A DNA stretch of 64,000 nt from VBAS01 sp035318985 (GCA_035318985.1 DATHDP010000096.1:1-64000), one strand, 5' to 3'; positions 8,586-19,400 are shown, counted from the stretch's first letter. Program-made: numbers and translations. Notes: generated by a model from the sequence alone, not told the origin.

Positions 8586-11500
8586 TTAATCCTGGTTCTC
8601 CTCTTCTTCTATTTGGTGTAATGCTACAGCAAGGTTATTCGTTTTAACAAAATTGCACCAATGGCAATCTGGTTTGCCACAGCCAATATAAAATTCTCTG
8701 TCCTGGATCTTTTGCCACACCATCATTATTTGTTGAGTTACGGTCTCAATATCAGCAGGATTAACAACTAATTTTTCCTTTCTGTAATTTTTCTTTTTAT
8801 CAGGCTCAATAAAATCAAATTCTGTGCTGACAACCTTCCAGCTTTTTTGTTCATAATTATCAACAAGAATTTTATAAAAAACACCTTGCCTCCAATAGTC
8901 TCCACCATTGGGATCTTTGTCGGATGGTCCTTTTATTTTAGGAAGTGCTTTATCAGGATCACCTGTTTTATAATCAACCACATTTACTGACTTACCATCG
9001 AATTCAAGTTTATCTAATTTGCCTTTTATAGGGATGCCTCTTACTACAACATTTCGAATGTTTCTTTCAATGGCAACTATTTTATTAAAACCGGCAATAC
9101 GACTCTCGTAATAATTATTCAATACTTCCTGTCCATATTCGAGCCGCCGATTAAATTGTTCCAGGGTAAAACTTTCACGATGACGATGCAGGTACCATTC
9201 AAAATCTGCAATAAAACTTTCTTTTGATGGAAACTGTTCTTTACCTCCATCCTGCATTTTCCTGAATAGTTGCTCTAGAGCATGGTGAACGGCAGAGCCA
9301 AATTCAGTTGCTTCATTTTTCGGCGAAGGAATACGGAGCAGGTTTTTAAAATAAAATTCCAATGGACATTTGAGATAATTGTTCAATGCAGTTACATTCA
9401 TTACAAATTTGTCCAATAAGCGATCGACAAAATCTTTTTCTATCTTCTCAATTTCCGGAGCATCGGCTTCTCCAAATTGTAAGGCACTGAATTCAGATAA
9501 AACTTCTTCACTGATAAAAACTTTTTCTGCGGGTAATATATGCCGGTCAAGTATTTCTGCTATGAACATGGATGGTTCCAGGTCCTTTCCGTCATTTTTA
9601 AAACGACTGAAAGAAATATAAAGATGTTTTTCCGCTCTTGTTAATGCTACATAAAACAAACGGCGCAGTTCTTCATCATCCCTGGATTTTGGTTGAGAAG
9701 AAAACATTGTATCCGGTAAACTATAACCACTGCCGGGTTTGCGTTTCTTTTCCCAGAAAGATGCGTTACAGCCCGCAAAAAAAACATATTCAAATTCCAA
9801 TCCTTTAGAGCCATGGGCCGTCAATAAATTAACGCCCTTATCACTTCCGCTTACCTGTACCAATGGCAATGAAAGTTCTTCTTTCTCCATCAGGTCAATG
9901 ATGTTTACCAGTTGCTGCAATTTCATTGAAGCATTGCGCCGGGTTTCTTCTTTTACAAAATCAAATAGTCCTGTAAGAATTTGTAATTGCCAGTGCTTGT
10001 CGGGGCTTTGCATAATATAACTTAGAATACCAGTTTCCCGGATGATATTTTCAAATAAATGCTGAAGCGTAACGTTGGGTACATCTGCAATTAATTTCTC
10101 TAAAATAAAAGATGCCTTCTTTAATCCTTCATGAATAGTAACACTAAACAGATCTTTTGGTATTGCGATAGATTTTTCATGCAATAATCTTCTTAACGAA
10201 GTTTTCTCAGCATATTTTTTTTCAGAATTTTCTACACTCAATTTGGCTATCTCTACTGCGGGAATGTGGAACCAGTCAAAATGTAAAATTTCAAAAAGCA
10301 TTTCATCGCCGCCATAAGGCACATCATGTTCCGCGGCGAGGTATTTTATAATAGAAATAATTTTTTGTGCCAATGGAAGCTCAAGAATATTAATGTTTCG
10401 TTTTGTATAAACAGGAATGTTTTTGAGTTTCAAATATTGCGCTAACTCCACGCCATATTTATTTTCCTTATAAATGATTGCGATCTCACCAGGTGGAATT
10501 TCTTCCACCAATAATTTTTGTACCTGTAAAGTAAGGTCGATCATTTCCTGCCGTTGCGTTTCATATTCTTTGATAGCAGGCAAATGAGTTAATGTGCTTA
10601 TATGATGATGAGATGACCTGAGATCCTTGCTTAACCCCTCTAATTTTTCTACAAGTCTTTCAGTATTTCTATCTATCAAAGTTTTTGAAATATCAAGAAT
10701 AGGTTGAGTGGAACGGTAGTTATTGGTAAGCACCACCGTCATCAGGTCTTTTTTATAGCTATCGGCAAAATTGATCATGTTCTCCACGTTGGCACCCTGG
10801 AAACGATAGATGCTTTGATCGTCATCTCCCACTACAAATACATTTGGTTTTTCCCAATAATTAATTAGCAAACTGACAATGCGGTTTTGAGTGCCACTTG
10901 TATCCTGGTATTCGTCAACCAATATGTAAAGAAACTTTTCCTGGTAAGTAGCGAGCAGATTTTTGTTTTCTTCAAAAGCCTTTATCACCCAGTTGATCAT
11001 ATCATCAAAATCATAGCGATTCCTTTTCCGCATCATTTGCTGGAAACGATCAAACTCATTGACAGCGGCCCGTAGCTTCTCTTTTCTTTCTTTTTCTTCT
11101 TCTATCTTGTCTTTCTTCAGGTCACCGGCATTGAACTCTTTAAATTTTCTTTTGTAAATGAATTCATCGCGGGTAGGAAGATCAGTAATGTATTCGTCAA
11201 TTTTTTCATTGATATAAGCAGGTGTCCAGCCTTCTCTTTTCATTGCACTGAAAAGTTGCTGAAGGTTATTGATCTCAAAATAGACATCACCACGATAACG
11301 TTTCAGCGGATGATTTTTTGGAAATGAATCAATGAGTTCCTTAAATAACTCAATTCTTTCCAGGTCGGAAATAGGATCCAGCGCTGTTTTTTCAAATAAC
11401 GAAAGATTTTCCTGTATAACATCATTGCAAAAGGCATGGAAAGTATAAATATTCACTTTGTAAGCATCCGAGCCAATGAATTGTAATAACCTTTTTCTCA

Positions 11501-11735
11501 TCGCAACAACACCGGCATCGGTATAAGTAAGGCAAAGAATATTTTCAGGTTGCGCATCTGTTTCCAATAAAATTTTTCCAACCCGGCTCGCCAATATTTG
11601 TGTTTTACCCGTACCTGGCCCTGCAATTACCATCACAGGCCCATCAATTGTATCAACAGCTAACCGCTGCATCTCATTCAACCTTTCGTACTCTTCCCGA
11701 AATTTATTTTCTAATTTTTCCTTTATAAATGACAT
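8586..11735 (-). CDS. UvrD/PcrA-like ATP-dependent DNA helicase fused to RecB-family nuclease
   Basis: Superfamily I helicase-nuclease of 1049 aa for DNA repair or recombination. Helicase motifs in order: Walker A GPGTGKTQ (Lys44), motif II DEYQDTSGTQ (~272), motif III GDDDQSIYRFQGAN, motif IV NNYRST, motif V LLTAHGSKGLEFEYVF, and motif VI RRLFYVALTRAEKHLYI. The C-terminal domain (~770-1049) is a PD-(D/E)XK nuclease with the catalytic D...VVDYKTG segment. One Cys in YLKCPLEFYF and three in CGKPDCHWC match the iron-sulfur staple found in AddB/RecB-like nucleases. No AddB/RecC partner gene is adjacent, so it may act alone as the ATP-dependent helicase-nuclease type seen in Bacteroidota. Nucleotides and DNA ends are the expected substrates. 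Confidence 0.92.
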   Translation of the reverse strand: MSFIKEKLENKFREEYERLNEMQRLAVDTIDGPVMVIAGPGTGKTQILASRVGKILLETDAQPENILCLTYTDAGVVAMRKRLLQFIGSDAYKVNIYTFHAFCNDVIQENLSLFEKTALDPISDLERIELFKELIDSFPKNHPLKRYRGDVYFEINNLQQLFSAMKREGWTPAYINEKIDEYITDLPTRDEFIYKRKFKEFNAGDLKKDKIEEEKERKEKLRAAVNEFDRFQQMMRKRNRYDFDDMINWVIKAFEENKNLLATYQEKFLYILVDEYQDTSGTQNRIVSLLINYWEKPNVFVVGDDDQSIYRFQGANVENMINFADSYKKDLMTVVLTNNYRSTQPILDISKTLIDRNTERLVEKLEGLSKDLRSSHHHISTLTHLPAIKEYETQRQEMIDLTLQVQKLLVEEIPPGEIAIIYKENKYGVELAQYLKLKNIPVYTKRNINILELPLAQKIISIIKYLAAEHDVPYGGDEMLFEILHFDWFHIPAVEIAKLSVENSEKKYAEKTSLRRLLHEKSIAIPKDLFSVTIHEGLKKASFILEKLIADVPNVTLQHLFENIIRETGILSYIMQSPDKHWQLQILTGLFDFVKEETRRNASMKLQQLVNIIDLMEKEELSLPLVQVSGSDKGVNLLTAHGSKGLEFEYVFFAGCNASFWEKKRKPGSGYSLPDTMFSSQPKSRDDEELRRLFYVALTRAEKHLYISFSRFKNDGKDLEPSMFIAEILDRHILPAEKVFISEEVLSEFSALQFGEADAPEIEKIEKDFVDRLLDKFVMNVTALNNYLKCPLEFYFKNLLRIPSPKNEATEFGSAVHHALEQLFRKMQDGGKEQFPSKESFIADFEWYLHRHRESFTLEQFNRRLEYGQEVLNNYYESRIAGFNKIVAIERNIRNVVVRGIPIKGKLDKLEFDGKSVNVVDYKTGDPDKALPKIKGPSDKDPNGGDYWRQGVFYKILVDNYEQKSWKVVSTEFDFIEPDKKKNYRKEKLVVNPADIETVTQQIMMVWQKIQDREFYIGCGKPDCHWCNFVKTNNLAVALHQIEEEENQD

Positions 11736-11931
11736 TTTACTGGGCTTTTTTATAGATCGTTATTCAAACGAATTTAAATCAATAATCTGCATGGCAGCAC
11801 ATTATAGGATTCAAAAAATAGAAGTTCTTTTTTGGTCAGTAGAATGGACGGGCTCCTGTCATTCAAATGAAATAAGCTTTGGTACTCCCGCACATGTTCC
11901 CGATCATTTTAATTAGTTACAATCTTTAGGG

Positions 11932-11964
11932 TCTGGCAAACACAAAAAACATCATTTATATTTG
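11932..11964 (+). promoter_or_regulatory. probable promoter for the M48 peptidase gene
   Basis: A perfect -7 element TATATTTG (11957-11964) is preceded, 21 bases upstream, by TCTG (11932-11935), one base off the -33 TTTG. The ATG lies 22 bp downstream at 11987. Confidence 0.5.
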
Positions 11965-11986
11965 TTTAACCGTACAATAATAATTA

Positions 11987-13369
11987 ATGAACCCAACCAG
12001 GAAAGCAATTATCTTATTCTTTCACCTTTTTATTTGTTCTGCCGTTTTTCCTCAACTGCAGACTGTATATAATTTTCAAAAAGATGATAGTATTTTAAAA
12101 AAGACGTATTACGAACAGGCTTTACAAAATAAAAACAAACTTATTAGTTCGCTCAGCAGTGAATATAAAAAAGATTACCAGGAAATTTATGAAGCAAGAT
12201 TTTCGGAGGTTTCTAAGTTATTGCAAAGTGTCAGGGCGGTAACTGACAGGGAAGTCCATAATTATTTACAATCGATACTAAAAAAAATCACGGAGGCTAA
12301 TCCTGAATTAAACGCTAAAGAAATTCGTCTGCTCTTTTCCCGCGATTGGTGGCCAAATGCTTTCAGCATGGGCGAAGGAACCCTAATAGTAAATGCCGGC
12401 CTGATGGTTTTTCTTGACAATGAAGCCGAGTTGGTTTTTGTGATTTGTCACGAACTGGCCCATTTTTATTTAGACCATAGTAATAAGGCAATCAAAAAAA
12501 ATGTAGAGACTTATAATAGCGTAGCATTTCAAAATGAACTGAAACGATTGTCAAAACAAGAATATGGTGCAGGTCAGCAATTGGATGAACTGATAAAAAA
12601 TCTTGAATTTGGTAATCGGCGACACAGTCGCGAAAATGAAACTGAAGCGGATCGGTATGCTTTTATGTTCATGAAGAATACAGGTTTTGATTGCAATGGA
12701 ATTAAGACATGTTTACAGTTACTCGACAAGGTTGATGATTCTTTATTGCATAACTCAATTGATCCTGAATTAACTTTTAATTTCAGCAACTATCCTTTTA
12801 AAAAGAAATGGGTACAGAAGGAATCGGCAATTTTTAGCCAGATGAGTAATGATGATTCTCCGTTGACCAAAAAAGAAAGAGATTCATTAAAAACACATCC
12901 TGACTGCGCCGCCAGGATTTCGCATTTAGAGGATTCTATTTTAAAAGCCCGGCAAGGCGAAAAATTTATTGTCAACAAAACATTGTTTGGGCAATTAAAA
13001 AAAGATTTCTTTGTGGAATTGGCAGAGCAACAGTTTAAAAGTAATAACCTGAGTAGAAACCTGTATTATAGTTTACAAATGCTGCAAAAAGGGGAGAACA
13101 CTTCTTATGCAATGTTTGCAATTGCCCGGGGTTTGAATTTTATGTATGAAAATCAAAAGAACCATAAACTGGGAATTATCACAGAAAAAGAAACAAGAGG
13201 ATATCCCACTGACTATAATATTTTACTGCGCATGCTCGATCGCCTGAAATTGGAAGAGATCGCAAACATAAATTATAATTTTTGCATGGAGCATAAAGCA
13301 GAAATGTCAATTTACGAAGGTTTTAATGACGAATTCAATAAGGCAGTCAAACAAAAATCTCAATATTAA
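11987..13369 (+). CDS. secreted M48-family zinc metallopeptidase
   Basis: Exported peptidase of 460 aa with an N-terminal signal peptide (LFFHLFICSAVFPQ). The zinc site is clear: HELAH at residues 155-159 and the third ligand in the ExEAD motif (E218). The N-terminal part (~25-100) is helical and charged. The segment after the catalytic domain contains an HPDCAARISHLED motif of the kind seen C-terminal to M48 active sites in BepA/LoiP-like proteases, then a helical tail. BepA-like periplasmic quality-control proteolysis is a reasonable guess, but no TPRs are obvious. The next gene, an unknown secreted protein, starts 21 bp later, so the two probably form an operon. Confidence 0.88.
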   Translation: MNPTRKAIILFFHLFICSAVFPQLQTVYNFQKDDSILKKTYYEQALQNKNKLISSLSSEYKKDYQEIYEARFSEVSKLLQSVRAVTDREVHNYLQSILKKITEANPELNAKEIRLLFSRDWWPNAFSMGEGTLIVNAGLMVFLDNEAELVFVICHELAHFYLDHSNKAIKKNVETYNSVAFQNELKRLSKQEYGAGQQLDELIKNLEFGNRRHSRENETEADRYAFMFMKNTGFDCNGIKTCLQLLDKVDDSLLHNSIDPELTFNFSNYPFKKKWVQKESAIFSQMSNDDSPLTKKERDSLKTHPDCAARISHLEDSILKARQGEKFIVNKTLFGQLKKDFFVELAEQQFKSNNLSRNLYYSLQMLQKGENTSYAMFAIARGLNFMYENQKNHKLGIITEKETRGYPTDYNILLRMLDRLKLEEIANINYNFCMEHKAEMSIYEGFNDEFNKAVKQKSQY

Positions 13370-13390
13370 CTTCAACCAAAAACTATACAC

Positions 13391-14935
13391 ATGAAAAAAC
13401 CATTCTTTATTATAGTTATGCTGCTTAGCATTGTAACTGTACAGTCACAAACACTTTCAATTGATAATGTAAGAAAAGCCGCTCTTCGAACTTCCGATGC
13501 GATAAAAGAAGGTTCGGATGTAAAAGGGTATTACTTTTTTTATATAAGCGATAAAATTGACAAAAACACCAATGAATATACTCTGCGTATTCTTGATAAT
13601 AATCTAAAAGTGTTAAAAGATGTCAAGTTCCAGGATTCGAAGTATGTAACTATTCTCGAATCGTCTTTTAATGGCACTGATCTTATTTTTTTATTCTATG
13701 ACTCAAAAGAAAAAACTTTTGAATACCAGGTGTATGGTGCCGACGGAAATAAAAGACCTTTCAGTTATTCAAGAGTTTTAACCAATAAGGAACAAAAATT
13801 TCTTGATGCTACTTATCTTTCTTTTGATGATGAGGAACAAACATTAAAAGGGCTTTATCCACTTGAAGGAAAAGGATTTATTTCAAATATGCCAAGCAGG
13901 GAAGAGAAAGATTATACCTTCCAGATCGATTATTTTTCTACAGTAAAGAAAAAACAATGGACATATACTCCTACAGAAGGGGGTAAAAAATTCGTTGGTG
14001 ATTATCTTGGAAATTTTAATGGTGTTGTCTATATCGAGGTATTAAAATTCAAAAGTATGACGGATCAAAAACCCGATTCATATATTCTGGGACTAGACAT
14101 TGAAACAGGAAAACAGCTTTTTGAGAAAACTACAGATGCGAAATACAGGTTTTATCCTGCAAGTATTTCTGTATTAAATGCAGGAAAGGCATATATCTAT
14201 GGTGAATATTTTGATGTGAATGCAAATATTTCAAAAGACAAATCGCTTGGTTTTGCTTTTTGGGGTATTGATGAAAAAGGGAAGATATTAAGCGAAAAGT
14301 ATTGTTCATGGGATCTTGATATTGGAAAAGTTCTTAATGTTAACGCTAAAGGAAAGATTGAGGACTTTGGTTACTTATATGTCCATCATATTGTGCAGAT
14401 GGCTGATGGAAATATTTTTGCTATCGGTGAAGGCTATAAAAAAGTCGCCAGTGCTCTCGGCATTGCGAGCAAGATGTTGGTAAGGAATGGCGGTATGAGC
14501 ACTATTAAGATCAAAATAACTGATATGGCAGCGATAAAGTTTGACAAAGACTTTAATGTAAAAGAAGCAAAGATCTATGATAAGAATCCAAATACCGTTG
14601 AGCTTGCCAGCGGAATGGAATTCGTAAGTGCTCCATTATTGGGTAAGCTTGTAAAATATACCTATGGGGAATTTGATTATTCATATACACAAACAAATAA
14701 GGACCTTACCTCTTTTACAGTTTGCTATAGTGATTATGAAAGAGGAAAGAATTATAAAGGAAGTACGTTTAACTCGATAAGTTATAATGACGGTAAAATA
14801 ACAACAGACAAAATCAAAACGAAATCCGATGCAACCCGCTCATGGGTGTTACCAGGGAAACAAGGCCAGGTGCTTGTTTTAGATTATTACAAAAAGGATA
14901 AAAGACTGGATACTCACCTGGAAAAATTAAATTGA
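13391..14935 (+). CDS. secreted protein of unknown function, 514 aa
   Basis: No family I can name with confidence. It has a clear signal peptide (MKKPFFIIVMLLSIVTVQSQ) and a long beta-rich body. Repeated strand pairs such as YYFFYISDKID..YTLRILDNNL, DLIFLFYDSKEKTFEYQVYG and DYLGNFNGVVYIEVLKFKS give the alternating hydrophobic pattern of a beta-propeller or beta-sandwich. No catalytic motif, Cys-rich region or sorting domain is visible. It is 21 bp downstream of the M48 peptidase, and a strong hairpin terminator follows 19 bp after its stop, so these two genes form a transcription unit. The protein could be a substrate or partner of the peptidase, but this is only inferred from position. Confidence 0.75.
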   Translation: MKKPFFIIVMLLSIVTVQSQTLSIDNVRKAALRTSDAIKEGSDVKGYYFFYISDKIDKNTNEYTLRILDNNLKVLKDVKFQDSKYVTILESSFNGTDLIFLFYDSKEKTFEYQVYGADGNKRPFSYSRVLTNKEQKFLDATYLSFDDEEQTLKGLYPLEGKGFISNMPSREEKDYTFQIDYFSTVKKKQWTYTPTEGGKKFVGDYLGNFNGVVYIEVLKFKSMTDQKPDSYILGLDIETGKQLFEKTTDAKYRFYPASISVLNAGKAYIYGEYFDVNANISKDKSLGFAFWGIDEKGKILSEKYCSWDLDIGKVLNVNAKGKIEDFGYLYVHHIVQMADGNIFAIGEGYKKVASALGIASKMLVRNGGMSTIKIKITDMAAIKFDKDFNVKEAKIYDKNPNTVELASGMEFVSAPLLGKLVKYTYGEFDYSYTQTNKDLTSFTVCYSDYERGKNYKGSTFNSISYNDGKITTDKIKTKSDATRSWVLPGKQGQVLVLDYYKKDKRLDTHLEKLN

Positions 14936-14953
14936 CCGTATATATTGTTTAAT

Positions 14954-14988
14954 AAAAAAAGGTTGGCTGAAAAGCCCAACCTTTTTTA
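14954..14988. terminator. bidirectional hairpin terminator
   Basis: An AAAAGGTTGG-CT / AG-C-CCAACCTTTT stem with a 4-nt loop and one bulged base is flanked by an A-run on the left and a T-run on the right. It lies between the convergent genes ending at 14935 (+) and 15007 (-), so it can end both transcripts. Confidence 0.85.
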
Positions 14989-15006
14989 TTACCCGTGTAT
15001 TATAAA

Positions 15007-15657
15007 TTACCCCGGTATCCTTGTTATATATTTTTCCAACTGCTTTATCTGGTCAACAATTTGTTTCGTGGTAGGTTTTAGTTTTTTTGCCCTGCTAAAA
15101 AAATCTTTAGCAGCACGGAACTCTCTTTTATTCATCATGATGCTGCACATTTGCAAATAAGCAGCTGCTTCATTTTCTTTATCCGGTAATCCTTTTCGTA
15201 TTGCCTGGCGGATATAACTTTCCGCTTGCTTCATATCATTTCTTTGCATTGCAAGCATTCCCATCTGCAGCATACTTGCACCTTCCGCTTCTTTCATTGG
15301 CATTCCAAGATCCAATCCTTTTTTCATCATTTTTTCAGCGCCATCATAATCCTGTTTCATCATCGCCACATTTCCTTTCAATGTATAATAAGCAGAACGA
15401 ATAGGCTTATACAAAAGACCAGGGAACTTTATTGTATTAAGAACTTTCTCCGCACCATCCATATCGCCGGATTCCAGGTATTCCTGTATCAGCCGTAATG
15501 GGCCAAAGAAAAAATGCCCAAGAACTAAAATAAGACCGACAAAATATAATGGAAAGGCTGGCCAGAAACCTGAAAGATAGTTTGTAATACCACCAATGAT
15601 CATCAATGCGATACCAAGTTGCAGGCGGTATTTAATAAGCAGGTTATAAAACTTCAT
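15007..15657 (-). CDS. membrane-anchored TPR protein
   Basis: Small inner-membrane protein of 216 aa. Two transmembrane segments lie at the N terminus (~10-30, ~34-52). A cytoplasmic or periplasmic helical part follows, with at least three tetratricopeptide-like helix pairs: YLESGDMDGAEKVLN, GNVAMMKQDYDGAEKMMKKGLDLG, MGMLAMQRNDMKQAESYIRQAI and a last MNKREFRAAKDFFSRAKKL. TPRs serve in protein binding. No partner is suggested by the neighbours (VOC protein upstream, convergent secreted protein downstream). The exact role is unknown. Confidence 0.8.
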   Translation of the reverse strand: MKFYNLLIKYRLQLGIALMIIGGITNYLSGFWPAFPLYFVGLILVLGHFFFGPLRLIQEYLESGDMDGAEKVLNTIKFPGLLYKPIRSAYYTLKGNVAMMKQDYDGAEKMMKKGLDLGMPMKEAEGASMLQMGMLAMQRNDMKQAESYIRQAIRKGLPDKENEAAAYLQMCSIMMNKREFRAAKDFFSRAKKLKPTTKQIVDQIKQLEKYITRIPG

Positions 15658-15700
15658 ACTTCACTTTTTGAGGACTGCAAAGATAGGTGGCTGGCAGGGA

Positions 15701-15797
15701 TTGGTAATTGGGAATTTGGAATTGGGTTTAAAGATCGAAATAGATGCGAATTAGTCGTATTATATGCTAATTCCCAATTACAAATTCCTAATTCCTG
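15701..15797. repeat. intergenic inverted repeat of the TAATTGGGAATT type
   Basis: TAATTGGGAATT (15705-15716) and its perfect reverse complement (15769-15780) are surrounded by further imperfect pairing (GGAATTTGGAATTGGG with CAAATTCCTAATTCC). It lies between the stop of the VOC gene and the start of the TPR gene, both on the minus strand. It could act as a terminator and has the look of an interspersed palindromic repeat. Confidence 0.55.
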
Positions 15798-15800
15798 AAA

Positions 15801-16250
15801 TTATTCTTTTGCATCATTGATCTCAATCCAATAGCCATCAGGGTCTTTAAAATAAATTTGCTTTACGCCATCAACACGATTTGTTATGGCCATCTTTTCG
15901 CCGGCCCAATTCTCATATTCAACTTTATTTTTTTCTAATACTTTGACAAATTCAGGGACTGAAGCCACCGAAAAACAAAGGTGTGTATTTTTATCATGTG
16001 CAGTTTTTGCAGTTGCACCTGATATAACATGTAAATGACTTTTTACACCTACGCTGAACCAGGTGTGCCGGCCATCGTGAAAAGGTTCGGGAATTGTATC
16101 AAGCCCCACAATATCTTTATAAAAAGCAGTACTTATTTTAAGATCGACGACATAAACAGCGATATGGTTCAGCAAGGCTTTTTGATTTGATTGAGCGATA
16201 CAATTAAATGACACAAAGCCGATGAGCAAGGCAAAGCAAATTTTTTTCAT
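15801..16250 (-). CDS. secreted VOC-superfamily (glyoxalase-like) protein
   Basis: Protein of 149 aa with an N-terminal signal peptide (CFALLIGFVSFNCIAQ) followed by a single vicinal-oxygen-chelate domain made of two beta-alpha-beta-beta-beta modules. Likely metal-site residues: the His of HIAVYVVDL, the His of HLCFSVA, and the Glu of YWIEIND at the end. HTWFSVG and LHVISGA supply the other strands. The family includes glyoxalase I, dioxygenases and antibiotic-binding proteins, and none can be singled out. Export is unusual for classical glyoxalase I but common for Bacteroidota VOC proteins. It is a single gene on the minus strand, with a tRNA divergent upstream. Confidence 0.83.
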   Translation of the reverse strand: MKKICFALLIGFVSFNCIAQSNQKALLNHIAVYVVDLKISTAFYKDIVGLDTIPEPFHDGRHTWFSVGVKSHLHVISGATAKTAHDKNTHLCFSVASVPEFVKVLEKNKVEYENWAGEKMAITNRVDGVKQIYFKDPDGYWIEINDAKE

Positions 16251-16312
16251 GATAGTTTATTTACACCTGAAAGATAAACAGTAAATCTGTTATTTTTGCC
16301 GCCTGACTTTTT

Positions 16313-16384
16313 GGTCCCGTAGTTCAATGGATAGAATAGAAGTTTCCTAAACTTTTGATACAGGTTCGATTCCTGTCGGGACTA
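16313..16384 (+). tRNA. tRNA-Arg (anticodon CCU)
   Basis: Cloverleaf read by eye: acceptor GGTCCCG/CGGGACT with a G-U first pair, D stem GTTC/GAAT, anticodon stem GAAGT/ACTTT enclosing the loop TTCCTAA (anticodon CCT, decoding AGG), a 4-nt variable loop, T stem ACAGG/CCTGT with loop TTCGATT, and discriminator A. The 3' CCA is not encoded. Confidence 0.93.
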
Positions 16385-16463
16385 CAAATAAATCTTCCAA
16401 TTTTTAAAGCGGCCTTTCTCCGGTCCGCAGGCTTGTTAGTAATTCTTTTTAAAAACCAACTGC

Positions 16464-19400
16464 ATGAAGAAATTACCAGGATATTTATTCGCAACCGTTC
16501 TTTTTTTAGCCACACTTTTCTGCCAGGGTCAAACATCTGTTCGAAAAAAAATAAGTCTTGACGATAACTGGAAGTTTAAACTTGGTCATGCTGCCAATCC
16601 AGAAAAAGATTTTAATTACAGCATCTCAACTATTTTTTCTAAATCAGGCGGCGCCTTCGGTACTGCAATTGAACCACGTTTTAAAGACAGTACATGGAGA
16701 ACATTGGATCTTCCGCATGACTGGGCAGTTGAGTTGCCATTTGTAAATGTTGACAATCGTGATGTGGAGTCTCACGGTTATAAACCCGTTGGTGGATTGT
16801 TTCCAGAAACGAGCATTGGTTGGTATCGTAAACATTTTACTATTTCAAGCGCAGATTCCGGAACTCGTTTTCAAATTCAATTTGATGGGGTTTTCAGAAA
16901 TGCCAATATCTGGCTCAATGGTTTTTTTGTTGGCAATAATATGAGTGGTTATATCGGCGCATCATATGATGTTACTGATTTTATACGATTTGATCGTGAT
17001 AATGTATTAGTGGTAAGAGTTGATGCCACACAATATGAAGGATGGTTTTACGAAGGTGCAGGTATCTATCGGCATGTTTGGTTAAATCAATATGACAACC
17101 TTCATATTCCTGCCGGGGGTTTATTTGTTTATGCTGATGTACAAGATAAAAACGCAGCTGTTAATATTGAAACAACAGTAGAGAATCAGAATTTTTCTTC
17201 AGCCAATTGTACTGTTTATTCATATATCACAGATCGTGATGGGAGACAACTGGCACAAACGAAAGAACAACCGCTTTCATTATCTGTAAATGCAAAAGGC
17301 ACGATAATACAAAAGATCACATTAACCAACCCGAGACTATGGTCATTGGAAGATCCTTATTTATATAGAGTGGTATCAGTTGTAAAATCAGGAAGTAAAA
17401 TTGTGGATGTTGTAAAAGATAATTTTGGGATAAGAACTTTGCGTTTTGATGGTAACGAAGGATTTTTCCTCAATGGAGAGCATGTAAAAATATTTGGTAC
17501 CAATAACCACCAGGATCATGCAGGTGTGGGAAGTGCATTGCCTGACTATTTACAATATTATAGAATAAGGCTTTTAAAAAATATGGGGGTCAATTCTTAT
17601 CGTACCAGTCATAATCCTCCCACTCCGGAATTATTAGAAGCTTGTGATAGCTTGGGCATGTTGGTATTAGATGAAACCCGTTTATTAAATAGCAGCCCTG
17701 AATATATGGATCAGTTTGAAAGAATGATCTTGCGTGATCGTAATCATCCATCGATCTTTCTTTGGTCAATAGGCAACGAGGAAGGTTGGATACATACAAC
17801 AAGCTTTGGAAAACGTATTGCACAAACATTCATAGCAAAACAAAAAGAGTTAGATCCGAGTCGCACATGCACTTATGCAGCTGATGTTGCAAATGTTTTT
17901 AATGGAGTAAATGAAGTGATCCCGGTTCGTGGTTTTAATTATCGCCAGTTTGGTGTTGCAGATTATCATCGTGATCATCCGACTCAACCAGTTGTTGGTA
18001 CTGAAATGGGAAGTACCGTTACTACAAGAGGCATTTATGAAAAAGATAGTATCAGAGCTTATGTTCCTGACCAGGATATAACTTTTCCATGGTGGGCTAG
18101 TACAGCGGAAACATGGTGGAAGTTAGCCGGTGAAAATCCATACTGGATGGGAGGATTTGTTTGGACCGGGTTTGATTATCGTGGTGAGCCAACGCCATAC
18201 AAGTGGCCAAATATCAATTCGCATTTTGGAATTATGGATATGTGTGGCTTTCCCAAAAATATTTATTACTACTATCAAAGCTGGTGGACAGATAAGGATG
18301 TATTGCATATTTCGCCGCATTGGAATTGGAGGGATAAAAGAAATCAACCCATTGATGTTTGGGTAAACACAAATGCAGATGATGTTGAGTTATTTTTAAA
18401 TGGAAAAAGTTTAGGTAAAAAAGATATGCCTCGCAATGGTCATTTACAATGGGCAGTGAATTATCAACCTGGAACATTGGAAGCCGTTGCATATAAAAAG
18501 GGGAAAAAGTTAACAGCAAAAGTGGAAACGACAGGTGCACCAACAGAAGTTGTGATGACACCATACAAAACAACAATGCTTGCAGATGGTAAAGATGTTT
18601 GTGTAGTGAATCTTAGTGTTATTGATCAGCAGGGTCGTGAAGTACCTGATGCTGATAATATGATCAAATTCGTTATTAAAGGCCCGGGAAAAATTATTGG
18701 TGTTGGTAATGGCGATCCAAGTAGTCACGAACCTGATAAATGCGTTGATGGTGCCTGGCAAAGAAGTTCGTTTAATGGTAAATGCCAGCTGCTTGTTCAA
18801 TCAACTAAAGAACCCGGCACTATTCATTTTGAAGCACAAGCTGCTGGATTATGGACAGGATCAACAGATATTGTTACCGTTTCTCCAGTAAGCGTTTCTA
18901 CAATTAATATCGATAAAACTTATGAGCTAAAAGGCGAAGCGGCAAAACCAAGAGAAATAACAAAGATGGTTGGCGCTGATATTTCTTTTTTACCACAATT
19001 GGAAGACAGGGGAATGAAGTTTAGTGATAATGGCGTGCAAAAAGACGCCATAGAAATAATGAAAGATCATGGCTTTAATTATGTGCGGCTAAGAATTTTT
19101 AATGATCCGGCAAGAGATAGCGGTTATTCTCCAAAGAAAGGTTTCTGTGACCTGGAACATACAAAGCAAATGGCGAAAAGAGTAAAAGCTGCAGGAATGA
19201 AATTTCTTCTTGACTTCCATTATAGTGATTATTGGGCTGATCCCGGAAAACAATATAAACCAGCTGCATGGAGAAATTTATCGTTCATTGATTTGAAGAA
19301 AGCATTATTCGATTATACAAAAAAAGTAATACAGGAATTAAAAGAACAGGGAACGACGCCTGATATGGTGCAGGTTGGTAATGAAATAAATCATGGAATG

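Noticed and set aside
16324..16536. Minus-strand 70-codon frame across the tRNA
   Set aside because: It is antisense to tRNA-Arg and to the glycosidase start, with no coding character.
18232..18800. Several long minus-strand frames inside the glycosidase gene
   Set aside because: They lie wholly antisense to conserved GH2 domains and lack family features.
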